Origin: Priestia endophytica DSM 13796
GTDB taxonomy: Bacteria; Bacillota; Bacilli; Bacillales; Bacillaceae_H
Length of the DNA stretch: 64,000 nucleotides
Assembly: GCF_900115845.1 (NCBI RefSeq)
Contig: NZ_FOXX01000002.1
Coordinates: 372,001-436,000 of the forward strand
Direction of reading: 5' to 3'
Numbering within the stretch: the stretch's first letter is position 1; each line of letters begins with the position of its first letter. Below are positions 1-7,477 of this stretch, one piece after another. The notes beneath the pieces are model-generated. The model saw only the letters and a program-made list of their open reading frames with translations. It was not told the DNA's origin and searched no databases. The translations under genes and the position numbers were made by a program.

Positions 1-1
1 G

Positions 2-388
2 AAACAAGAGTTTGCTAGTGATGCGTTAGCATATAATGTTGTTTTAAATGATGAAGTTGAAGTATATGGAACAATCGTTGCTTTTGGGCGTGACGTTGAT
101 ATTAAAATGACATTTGCACCTATTGTCCAGAAAAACGGTAACCTTGTTCTTGAACAAACAGGTCTTTCCGTTGGAGCGTTACCACTACCGGTGGAGACAG
201 TATTGAAGTATGTGAATAATCATTTCCCAATGCCTGAGTGGGTAAGTATTAATCCGAAAAAAGAATCCATTTATGTTGCTCTAAATCAAATGGAGCTTGA
301 AAATGGTTTTCGAGTAAAAGCTGAGAAATTCGACTTAAAAAATGACGAAATATCAATTAAGCTTATTGATCCAAGTGTTCAACCGTAA
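2..388 (+). CDS. ypmS: YpmS-like DUF2140 protein, C-terminal part
   Basis: The frame is open from the first complete codon of the window, so the start lies outside it. The visible 128 residues read as an extracytoplasmic beta-rich domain, including TFAPIVQKNG and LSVGALPLP, and closely follow the pattern I know from the C-terminus of B. subtilis YpmS (DUF2140). The N-terminal membrane anchor expected for this family is not in view. An internal ATG at 107 is not the true start, because upstream codons continue the same family pattern (NDEVEVYGTI, FGRDVDI). A hairpin terminator follows directly. Molecular function is unknown. Confidence 0.75.
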   Translation, partial: KQEFASDALAYNVVLNDEVEVYGTIVAFGRDVDIKMTFAPIVQKNGNLVLEQTGLSVGALPLPVETVLKYVNNHFPMPEWVSINPKKESIYVALNQMELENGFRVKAEKFDLKNDEISIKLIDPSVQP

Positions 389-390
389 AA

Positions 391-422
391 AAAGAGCCTT
401 CTAACGAGAAGGCTCTTTTTTT
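391..422. terminator. Bidirectional terminator
   Basis: A 12-bp perfect stem (AAAGAGCCTTCT / AGAAGGCTCTTT) with an AACG loop has A-rich and T-rich flanks, so it can end both ypmS and the converging DUF4397 gene. Confidence 0.9.
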
Positions 423-428
423 ATTGAG

Positions 429-1175
429 CTAATCTTGTGTAACTAAAGCTTCAAGAGGAGGATTTTCATTTACAAGTCCAACTCCGTATACCGTATAGGT
501 TCGGTCTGGACGAAGACGAAGCGGTGGGATTTTTAATAAAACCTCTTTTGATCCGCTTCTTCTCAGCTCAATGTTCACTTCCATTGGAGTTAATGCTAAA
601 TAGTTTGTAACCTCTTTAAAAGATACATTAGGGAAAATAACGTCTCCACGCACTGCTGCAACATCAATGGAAGGGGCGTTTGGAGAAAGGTGAATAAAGC
701 GCAGCTTTGCTTCTCCTTTTGGCACTGTGTGTTCATCTTTTATAGCGAGCAGTGACAAATTAGTAGGCTCTCCAGCTGCAATAATTGTATATTGCATATC
801 TTTTTTAATTTCTTTTTCTGCACTAATAAGAGGTCGAGCTGTTTCACCTGCTTTGTACAGATCAATTCTATAGCGCCCACCTTCTCTTAGTTCAATATAA
901 TCTGTTTCTTGTTTAAAGATTAAGTTTGGGATTGTTTTTCGTCCATTAAGGTATACATCAACAGAAGGAGCACCTGGAGAAGCGTGAAGAATACGGATTC
1001 TTGTTCCTTGCCTATTACTACGCATATTTGATAACGAATAGGAAAGCTTTGTAGCATATTTAAAATGTTTTTGGTAGTAAGCAATGTGTAAAGAAGGATC
1101 TCTGTATTTGTAGTACTGAGCTAATAAATCGTACATAGCGGCTTTTTGAGCATAGTGCTGCTGTTTAGTATTCAA
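429..1175 (-). CDS. DUF4397 domain protein without a signal peptide
   Basis: 248 residues. After a ~55-residue N-terminal helical stretch rich in Tyr, Gln and Lys there are two repeats of a DUF4397 beta-sandwich. Each begins with a similar strand pair: IRILHASPGAPSVDVYLNG near residue 60 and LRFIHLSPNAPSIDVAAV near residue 158. The start is TTG, chosen because GAGGAGG lies 9 nt upstream. There is no signal peptide or sorting motif, unlike the wall-anchored paralogue at 35.9-36.7 kb. DUF4397 has no established biochemical role. The N-terminal helix could help it associate with a spore or envelope layer, but that is only a guess. Confidence 0.75.
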   Translation of the reverse strand: MNTKQQHYAQKAAMYDLLAQYYKYRDPSLHIAYYQKHFKYATKLSYSLSNMRSNRQGTRIRILHASPGAPSVDVYLNGRKTIPNLIFKQETDYIELREGGRYRIDLYKAGETARPLISAEKEIKKDMQYTIIAAGEPTNLSLLAIKDEHTVPKGEAKLRFIHLSPNAPSIDVAAVRGDVIFPNVSFKEVTNYLALTPMEVNIELRRSGSKEVLLKIPPLRLRPDRTYTVYGVGLVNENPPLEALVTQD

Positions 1176-1364
1176 GACTTTGTCCTCCTCAAAGCAAAAT
1201 TTTTACGTAGCAAGTTTATGCAGGAAAAGAATGAAAAATGCTACGTATCCTCTTTTTAAAGTCTATTTATGAATAACCTTTAAGGCGATAGGCGCATATA
1301 ATGGCGTACGGAGAACTCGAAAGTAAAAAGATACTCGCTATACTGAAAAGTAAGGAGTGAGAGG

Positions 1365-1517
1365 ATGAAGCATTTCTATGTTAAAACGTTTCGCTTCATG
1401 TTAGGAGGCATTATCCTCCTGTCGTGTTTAACATATTTTACGGAAAACGCAGTGGAGAATTCGTCTTCTAAAGCGAAGCACACTATAACGTTTGAGGTGG
1501 AGAACAATGGAGAGTAA
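1365..1517 (+). CDS. Small single-span membrane or exported protein
   Basis: 50 codons from ATG, preceded by TAAGGAGTGAGAGG. Basic residues (KHFYVKTFR) are followed by a hydrophobic stretch at residues ~12-25 and a polar tail ending ITFEVENNGE. It overlaps the next gene by 11 nt, so the two are probably translationally coupled. I do not recognise a family. The tail is faintly like the first strand of SipW-processed TasA/CalY-type proteins, which would fit the SipW-like neighbour, but this is weak. Confidence 0.5.
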   Translation: MKHFYVKTFRFMLGGIILLSCLTYFTENAVENSSSKAKHTITFEVENNGE

Positions 1518-1824
1518 GAAGAAAGTTTTTACTGCCTACCGTTATATCCTTGTTCTATATACGATTTGTTTTACACTGTTTTTATTAGCTCTTTTGCCTC
1601 TTCTAGCCGGCTATGAAGTGAGTGTTGTAAATAGCAACACATCTGCTTTTAAAGGATCACTTGTTGTCACAGAATACGTAAGCGGAGAGCATCGTTATTT
1701 GTATAAGATTCCTTATATTGGTTATGTTGTAGGTTATGTAAAAAGTATGATAGTTCCTATTCTTTCTCTTTCCTTGTTTCTCTTTTTTCTTACTCTCTTG
1801 TTTAATGATAAGAAGAAAAAATAG
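1507..1824 (+). CDS. Two-span membrane protein resembling a signal peptidase without its catalytic site
   Basis: 105 residues from the ATG at 1507, with GGTGGAG just upstream; a TTG at 1492 is possible but poorer. It has a membrane span at ~12-36 and another at ~81-98, then a basic tail (DKKKK). The middle reads GYEVSVVNSN, KGSLVVTEYV and KIPYIGYVVGYVKS, the landmarks of SipW/archaeal-type signal peptidases. The catalytic-Ser segment (usually SGSMEP) is replaced by NSNTSAF, and the Lys/His-bearing region between the landmarks is missing. It is therefore either a degenerate signal peptidase or a family that kept only its scaffold. No peptidase activity is expected. Confidence 0.5.
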   Translation: MESKKKVFTAYRYILVLYTICFTLFLLALLPLLAGYEVSVVNSNTSAFKGSLVVTEYVSGEHRYLYKIPYIGYVVGYVKSMIVPILSLSLFLFFLTLLFNDKKKK

Positions 1825-1896
1825 GCAAATACACAAACCATTTTTATAAGAAAACATAAGCTGTTTTTGTAAATGAAAATGAGGAGGAATAGAGAG

Positions 1897-2025
1897 ATGT
1901 ATTATCCGTATGAAAACTGTGGCTATTACTATCCATATGGCGGTGACTGTGAAGGCTTTAACTTCGCAACAATTGTAGTACTCTTTATCTTGTTAATCAT
2001 TATTGGAGCGGTTTGTTTCCACTAA
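1897..2025 (+). CDS. YjcZ-family small sporulation-type membrane protein
   Basis: 42 residues. A Tyr/Gly-rich head (YYPYENCGYYYPYGG) is followed by FATIVVLFILLIIIGAVCF, a single hydrophobic helix ending in Cys-Phe-His. This is the standard layout of the YjcZ family of tiny membrane proteins common in spore formers. ATG is preceded by AATGAGGAGGAAT. It is followed by its own terminator, so it is probably monocistronic. Function is unknown. Confidence 0.85.
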   Translation: MYYPYENCGYYYPYGGDCEGFNFATIVVLFILLIIIGAVCFH

Positions 2026-2034
2026 TAATAAAGC

Positions 2035-2069
2035 AAACGGGGTGGATGATGATCCATCCCGTTTTACTT
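2035..2069 (+). terminator. Terminator after the YjcZ-like gene
   Basis: A ~13-bp stem with one G-U pair (AAACGGGGTGGAT / ATCCATCCCGTTT) is followed by TTTTACTTT. Confidence 0.8.
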
Positions 2070-2175
2070 TATAGAAATAAAAGAGAAAAACTTTCAAATA
2101 AATGTTGAAAAACCATATAAATCTCTTATTTTCCATACTATACTAGTGATACATAAGCAAAACGAAGGTGGATTT

Positions 2176-3576
2176 ATGGATAATTTAATATTATTAAAAG
2201 AAGCTTTTAAGAAGAGCGTTGTGCCAACTTTGATTATCGACCAAAGCGGGACATGTATTTTTGCAAATGATGAAGCAGAAAAGCTTCTCGATGTTGAAAA
2301 GGAAAAAAAGCGTTCTTTTTTCTTTTACTTTACGGCTTTATTCAATTTGTCATTAGCACAATTATTAACCTTGTTAAAAGAAAGCATTGAAAAGACAATA
2401 AGGGTTCAGCACATCTCAACTTTAGAGTACGATATGACGATAAAGCCGATTAAGACAAGTAAAAGTACGTATCAGCTTATTCAGTTTAATCAAGTGTCGT
2501 TGTCTCTTGAAAAGCAGGATGCTGTTTTAAGAGAGTTGAATCAGTACAAACGTTTTATTGAAGAAAGTCAAGATGCTTTTTTAGTTGTAGTTGATGAAAA
2601 AGTGCGTTATGTGAATCCGGCAGCTATTCGACTTTTAGGTGGAAGAAGTAAGTATGAATATATTGGAAAAGAGCTGCTGTCGTTCATTCATGAAGACGAT
2701 ATTAGGTTTGTAAAAAAGCGAATGGATGCCATCATGCAAGATAAGCCGTTTAGACCAAGAGTAGAAGTGAAAATCTTGGCTAAGGAAGGTGTGAAATTTA
2801 TTGAATCATCCGTAACTAAAATGGAGTTTCAAGGAAAGCCTGCTATTCAATATTTTATGCGTGATATTACGAATCGAAAGAAATATGATGAGATGGCAAG
2901 AACCTCTGAGAAATTAACAATGGTAAGCAAACTAGCCGCTGGAGTGGCTCATGAGATTCGCAATCCAATGACAGCTGTTAAAGGGTTTATTCAGCTTTTA
3001 AAAGTATCCAAAGAATATAATGAAGAATATAGCGAAATTATGATTGCTGAAATTGAACGAATTGAGGTTATTATTGAAGAGTTTTTAACGCTTGCAAAAT
3101 CAAAAAAGGAAACAGCTTATAAACCTAAACAGCTATGTCGTATTTTACAGCATGTCGCTCTGTTACTTAACACACATGCAAGCTATCGAGATTGTCAAAT
3201 TAAAACAGACCTTACAGCGGTAGATGCATGGATTTACTGTGAGGAGAATGCTTTAAAACAAGTGTTTATTAACGTTATTCAGAATGCAATTGAATCAATG
3301 ACGCGAGGAACCGTTCATATCTCTTTAAAAACGAAAGGGAGTTTAGCAGTTGTTGAGATTACGGATGAAGGTTGTGGGATGGAGGAAAGCGTTTTACAAA
3401 AGATCGGTGAACCTTTCTTCTCTACAAAAGAAACCGGGACAGGTTTAGGATTAATGATTAGCTACAAAATCATTGAACAACATCAGGGAAAAATGACGTT
3501 TACAAGCAAAATAGGTATAGGAACAAAAGTGAAAATTACGCTTCCCATTGTTTTAAATTGTGAAAAAGAGTCTTAA
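2176..3576 (+). CDS. PAS-domain sensor histidine kinase (sporulation-kinase type)
   Basis: 466 residues from the ATG at 2176, preceded by GAAGGTGG; an upstream GTG at 2146 lacks a ribosome-binding site. There are no membrane spans, so it is probably cytoplasmic. Two PAS domains (~10-100 and ~120-240) precede a HisKA region with phospho-acceptor His259 in VAHEIRNPMTAVKGF and a HATPase domain with NVIQNAIESM, DEGCGM and GTGLGL. The layout is that of Bacillus KinA/KinE-type kinases that feed the Spo0 phosphorelay. No response regulator is adjacent, which is also typical of those orphan kinases. Which Kin it corresponds to cannot be settled here. Confidence 0.85.
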   Translation: MDNLILLKEAFKKSVVPTLIIDQSGTCIFANDEAEKLLDVEKEKKRSFFFYFTALFNLSLAQLLTLLKESIEKTIRVQHISTLEYDMTIKPIKTSKSTYQLIQFNQVSLSLEKQDAVLRELNQYKRFIEESQDAFLVVVDEKVRYVNPAAIRLLGGRSKYEYIGKELLSFIHEDDIRFVKKRMDAIMQDKPFRPRVEVKILAKEGVKFIESSVTKMEFQGKPAIQYFMRDITNRKKYDEMARTSEKLTMVSKLAAGVAHEIRNPMTAVKGFIQLLKVSKEYNEEYSEIMIAEIERIEVIIEEFLTLAKSKKETAYKPKQLCRILQHVALLLNTHASYRDCQIKTDLTAVDAWIYCEENALKQVFINVIQNAIESMTRGTVHISLKTKGSLAVVEITDEGCGMEESVLQKIGEPFFSTKETGTGLGLMISYKIIEQHQGKMTFTSKIGIGTKVKITLPIVLNCEKES

Positions 3577-3590
3577 AGGGCTCTTTTTTT
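3563..3590 (+). terminator. Terminator of the sensor kinase gene
   Basis: AAAAAGAGTC pairs with GGCTCTTTTT around a TTAAAG loop. The stem overlaps the last codons and ends in seven T. Confidence 0.8.
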
Positions 3591-3660
3591 AAAATATAAA
3601 TGGTATAGGTAACTAGTTTATTAGAAGATATGCTGAAAGTAATGTAAGAAAAAAGAGTTT

Positions 3661-3733
3661 TAAAAGTGAGCAAAATGGTGCTTTTTAACGGCTGGAATAA
3701 TGTTTGGCACGTAAACATTGTTTCTCACTTTTA
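3661..3733. repeat. Inverted repeat, 10-bp arms
   Basis: TAAAAGTGAG at 3661-3670 and CTCACTTTTA at 3724-3733 are perfect inverted copies. A nested GTGC/GCAC pair lies inside the 53-nt spacer. It could fold as a long RNA stem or mark the ends of a lost small element. Confidence 0.5.
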
Positions 3734-3856
3734 GCATACCGATAAAGAGGTTGTTATCTTTCATCTGGATGAATAGAATAGGCTTTCTAGTAATTATAAA
3801 CATTCATTATGATATGGAAGTTAACCTTTCAAATAAATTGATGTTCTAAAAGATAA

Positions 3857-3982
3857 TACATATTTCAAGCAAATGAAATAGAGGCAGCTGGATGGCATAT
3901 TAAAGAAGAAAGTTCCGTATTATTTATGGAAAGAGGCAGAAAGCTTGAAGCTGTGTGTTCGTTATATCAAGGATATCGTTAG
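3857..3982 (+). pseudogene. Start-less ORF remnant
   Basis: After a TAA the frame stays open to a TAG at 3980-3982. It reads protein-like (AAGWHIKEESSVLFMERGRK, then LEAVCSLYQGYR), but there is no ATG, GTG or TTG start and no ribosome-binding site. It looks like the 3' end of a decayed gene. I do not recognise the family. Confidence 0.35.
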
Positions 3983-4080
3983 AAATTCAAAGTTGAGATA
4001 GACAGAAAATCGTTATTCACATCTTTCTTTACTAGAAGATGTGATCATAAATAAAAAAGGTGGATATGGGGGGGATCAAA

Positions 4081-5442
4081 ATGTTAGGCTTCTTACAAAG
4101 AATAGGGAAAGCACTTATGCTTCCGATTGCTGTGCTGCCAGCAGCAGCTCTGCTGCTTCGATTAGGAAAGGAAGATATGTTAGATATCCCGTTTATGGAA
4201 GCTTCAGGTAATGCAATAATGGCACAGCTTCCGCTTATTTTTGCCATTGGGGTTGCCATTGGACTAGCAAAAGACAGCAACGGAGCAGCGGCTCTTGCAG
4301 GAGCCATTGGCTATTTTGTGCTTGTAGGGGGAACACAAGCCATTGACAAGCATAACGATATGGCTGTTTTTGCAGGTCTTATTGCTGGAACAGTTGCAGG
4401 TCTGTTATACAATCGTTATCACAATATTCAATTGCCACAGTGGCTCGGTTTTTTTGGTGGAAAGCGGTTTGTCCCCATTATAACGGCTGGATCTATGCTT
4501 GTACTCGCAGGGATTTTTGGGTACGTATGGCCGCCAATTCAAAGTTTTATTGATGGAATTGGGCAGTATCTCATTGATTTAGGAGCTCTTGGTGCAGGCA
4601 TTTTTGGAGTGTTAAATCGTTTACTTATTCCAGTTGGTCTTCATCATATTTTAAATAATATTGTTTGGTTTTTATTTGGTGAATATAACGGTGAACGCGG
4701 GGATATTGCTCGCTTCTTTGCAGGAGATCCAACAGCAGGCACGTTTATGACAGGATTTTTTCCTATTATGATGTTTGGATTGCCAGCAGCTGCACTTGCG
4801 ATGATTGCAGCAGCCAAAAAAGAGCGCCGCAAGCTTGTAACAGGAATGCTTGTAAGCCTTGCTCTTACGTCCTTCTTAACAGGTGTGACAGAACCAATTG
4901 AGTTTCTTTTCATGTTTTTAGCTCCTGTTTTATATGTTGTCCACGCTCTATTAACAGGATTATCAATGTATATTACGGTAAGCTTAGACATTCACGATGG
5001 ATTTGGATTTTCCGCAGGTGCTATTGATTATCTGTTGAATTATAATATTGCACAAAAGCCTCTGCTTCTTCTAGGTGTTGGTGTTATTTACGGTATTTTG
5101 TATTTTATTATTTTTTATGCTGTCATTAAGAAATTTGATCTTAAAACACCAGGTCGTGAAGATGAAGTTGTAGAAGAAGTGCAACATAATGGAGAAGGAA
5201 AGTATGAAAAGGCGGCAGAGCAGTATATTGCAGGTCTTGGAGGCGTTTCAAATATTGAGGAGCTTGATAACTGTGTTACAAGACTTCGCTTGAAAATGAA
5301 AGATACATCGCTCATTCAAGAAGAAGTATTAAAGAAAGCAGGAGCAAAAGGGGTAATAAAACTAAATGAACGAGATGTTCAAGTTGTAATTGGAACAGAC
5401 GTTGAATTTGTAGCAAACGAGATTCGTAGAAAACGGGAATAG
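4081..5442 (+). CDS. nagP: PTS N-acetylglucosamine transporter, EIICB
   Basis: 453 residues from the ATG at 4081, chosen over GTG 4060 and ATG 4066 because GGGGGGA sits 7 nt upstream and the family starts with this MLxFLQ motif. The EIIC membrane domain (~1-370) carries LLIPVGLHHILNN and GVTEPIEFLFMF. After a linker with TPGRED comes an EIIB domain with phosphocysteine Cys398 in NCVTRLRLK. There is no EIIA domain, so phosphate must come from a separate EIIA, for which crr at 33.5 kb is the obvious candidate. The protein follows B. subtilis NagP almost motif for motif. Imported GlcNAc-6-P would enter amino-sugar catabolism; nagA/nagB are not in the window. Confidence 0.93.
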   Translation: MLGFLQRIGKALMLPIAVLPAAALLLRLGKEDMLDIPFMEASGNAIMAQLPLIFAIGVAIGLAKDSNGAAALAGAIGYFVLVGGTQAIDKHNDMAVFAGLIAGTVAGLLYNRYHNIQLPQWLGFFGGKRFVPIITAGSMLVLAGIFGYVWPPIQSFIDGIGQYLIDLGALGAGIFGVLNRLLIPVGLHHILNNIVWFLFGEYNGERGDIARFFAGDPTAGTFMTGFFPIMMFGLPAAALAMIAAAKKERRKLVTGMLVSLALTSFLTGVTEPIEFLFMFLAPVLYVVHALLTGLSMYITVSLDIHDGFGFSAGAIDYLLNYNIAQKPLLLLGVGVIYGILYFIIFYAVIKKFDLKTPGREDEVVEEVQHNGEGKYEKAAEQYIAGLGGVSNIEELDNCVTRLRLKMKDTSLIQEEVLKKAGAKGVIKLNERDVQVVIGTDVEFVANEIRRKRE

Positions 5443-5445
5443 AAG

Positions 5446-5474
5446 AAAGCCGCTCACACTTGAGCGGCTTTTTT
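5446..5474. terminator. Bidirectional terminator between nagP and the Bce module
   Basis: AAAGCCGCTCA / TGAGCGGCTTT around CACT, with T-runs on both strands. It serves nagP and the converging permease gene. Confidence 0.9.
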
Positions 5475-7458
5475 AGATGAGTGATTGCTTGATTTTTTTT
5501 AGATAGCGAGTTCGAATGACTATAAAATAGCAAGCCTGTAAAATGAAAAAGCTAATAATTACAGTAATGATTCCTCTGAAAATCGGGAGAGCAAAGAAAT
5601 CTTGCAGAGCGGCAAAAGCAACAGTACTATGAATAGTCGCCACAAGGAGAGGAATGAAAAAAAGCAAAAGCAACTGTTTTGTTACAATATGGCTCATCTC
5701 TTTTTCAGTTAAACCAATTTTGGCAACTGTTACATATTGGCGTTTCTCATAGTCCAAATCAGCATAAAGACGAAAATAGAGGAAACTTCCGGCTGCAATA
5801 AAGAAGACAGCGCCAACGAGGAGAGAAACAAACAGAAGCATGTTCGCCATTTTCATTTGTTCAGCATAAGGCTCTCCGCTAACGGCTATAGAATAGCTCT
5901 TGTGCGGGTTATAGGGGACAATTCCACTGTCCCCAGCTAAACCGGGCAGGAGTCCCGCCGTTTCCTTCCACTCCCGCACATTGAATCCTGTGAACGTTTC
6001 AGTCTTTCCTTTTGAAAGAAGGAGTTCGTACACAGCGTCCTTTACAATAAGAGTATCTGAAGCCATGATATCAGGAGGAAACAAAATGTGTTCTACTGTA
6101 TCTTTAATATGCATTACAGGTTCTCCAGGGATTTGATACTCATCTTTTTTCAAAAAATTCATATAGCTCTCATCCATAAATGTTTTGGTGAGCGTATTTG
6201 CTGGAGGGATGAGTGCTTCATTTTCGTTTAGATGCGACAGAGTCGAAACATGATTGCCAGCTCCTTCTACATACTTTATATAATTTGAGTGCGAAATAAA
6301 GGCAAAGGGACGGTTTTCACTTACACCGTTTCTTTGAATAGAAGCTCCTGCTGATATGTTCGCCTCTTTTGTTTCAACCTTTCCTTGAATGATGAGAATT
6401 GGCATCGAGAATGTCGTATAGTCCAAGTTTTTTTCTTTAAGCGCTTGTTTAATCTCTTCAACATGCTTTTCCTCTGTTTTATGTTCGCCATTTGCTATAT
6501 AGCTAATGGCATATGGGTAATCTTGTTCGATTTGCTCTGCGAACGTATTAAAAGAAGTGAGCGTACCGATAGCACATATCGAAACCGTCGAGACGATTGT
6601 TACCATAAAGAACATACGCGCATTGTCTTTGAGACGGTAAGCAAGACTTGCGATTGTGATTATATTCGTTTTCTTGAAAAAAAGGCGCTTTTGCTTTTTA
6701 GCAAGATTAAGGATAAAAATACTTGTTTGACCAAAGAAAAAGTATGTACCAATAATCGTAAGAATTACAGCAGGAAAGAAGCGTTTTAAAACAGATAATC
6801 CGCCTTCTGCTGTTAGCGCTAAATAGTAGGCTGTAATAAGGCATGCTAAGCCAATAAGAGAAAGGACAATTGAGTTTTTTGGCTCTTCTTTTACCTTTTG
6901 AGATTCTTGGAAAAGATCAAGAAGTTTTTTCGTTCGAATCGTTAAGCTAGTAACCAATGAAATAACAAAAAATAATCCTAAGAATGAAAAAACGGTTAAG
7001 AAAAAGGCTTTTGATGCAAAGTAGAAAGGGATATTTGTTATTCCGATGGCTTTTGCACCCATCATTAAAAATAGTTTTGCGGTTAAAAGACCAAATAAAA
7101 GCCCTGTTATGATCGCCCCGATTCCAATGAGCATATTCTCTAAAAAGACCATTCGATTAAGCTGATGACGCGACATGCCGTGCATCATTAAAATCCCAAA
7201 TTCACGTTTTCGGGTTTTTAAAAATGCGTTCATCGAATAGAGCACAAAAAAGAATGAAAAAAGAAAAATAATATATTCCGCAGCTTTCATCGCATCGATG
7301 GCTGCTCCTACAGTAATACCCTGTCGAATGTAGGGATTAAAAATGAATAGGGCGTACACGAAGAAAATCATAACGGAAAAAGCGCTGCTTAAAAAGTAAG
7401 CTGCATATGTTCTTATGTTTCTCGTAACGTTTTTGTAAGCAAACTGACGAAAAGTCAA
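5473..7458 (-). CDS. BceB-type ABC transporter permease, second copy
   Basis: 661 residues, TTG start with AAGGAGGAG upstream. FtsX-like fold: one N-terminal span, three-span bundles, a large extracellular domain (~310-520) between spans, and a C-terminal three-span bundle, as in BceB/YxdM. LxTRKREFGILMMHGMS is the conserved cytoplasmic segment near residue 85. It shares clear residue-by-residue similarity with the neighbouring permease, mostly in the membrane parts, while the extracellular sensor domain differs. It is the last gene of the ATPase-permease-permease operon, 19 nt after the first permease. The family recognises cell-wall-active peptides and signals their flux to a BceS-type kinase. 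Confidence 0.85.
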   Translation of the reverse strand: MTFRQFAYKNVTRNIRTYAAYFLSSAFSVMIFFVYALFIFNPYIRQGITVGAAIDAMKAAEYIIFLFSFFFVLYSMNAFLKTRKREFGILMMHGMSRHQLNRMVFLENMLIGIGAIITGLLFGLLTAKLFLMMGAKAIGITNIPFYFASKAFFLTVFSFLGLFFVISLVTSLTIRTKKLLDLFQESQKVKEEPKNSIVLSLIGLACLITAYYLALTAEGGLSVLKRFFPAVILTIIGTYFFFGQTSIFILNLAKKQKRLFFKKTNIITIASLAYRLKDNARMFFMVTIVSTVSICAIGTLTSFNTFAEQIEQDYPYAISYIANGEHKTEEKHVEEIKQALKEKNLDYTTFSMPILIIQGKVETKEANISAGASIQRNGVSENRPFAFISHSNYIKYVEGAGNHVSTLSHLNENEALIPPANTLTKTFMDESYMNFLKKDEYQIPGEPVMHIKDTVEHILFPPDIMASDTLIVKDAVYELLLSKGKTETFTGFNVREWKETAGLLPGLAGDSGIVPYNPHKSYSIAVSGEPYAEQMKMANMLLFVSLLVGAVFFIAAGSFLYFRLYADLDYEKRQYVTVAKIGLTEKEMSHIVTKQLLLLFFIPLLVATIHSTVAFAALQDFFALPIFRGIITVIISFFILQACYFIVIRTRYLKKIKQSLI

Positions 7459-7477
7459 GAGGTAGCTCCTCCTTAAA

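Larger units (their letters stand above)
3593..4080. other. Long non-coding stretch upstream of nagP
   Basis: This 490-bp gap holds no intact gene. It contains a widely spaced inverted repeat (3661-3733), a start-less ORF remnant ending at 3982, and a hairpin just before the nagP ribosome-binding site: CACATCTT at 4018-4025 pairs perfectly with AAGATGTG at 4036-4043. TGGTATAGGTAACTA near 3601 loosely resembles GntR/HutC-type operators such as that of NagR. That likeness is too weak to call. Confidence 0.5.

Noticed and set aside
4644-4991. A 115-codon minus-strand ORF inside nagP
   Set aside because: It is a shadow of the conserved transporter coding sequence, without ribosome-binding site or protein-like composition.
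6385-6789. A 134-codon plus-strand ORF inside the second permease gene
   Set aside because: It lies opposite a well-supported permease and has no plausible start site.
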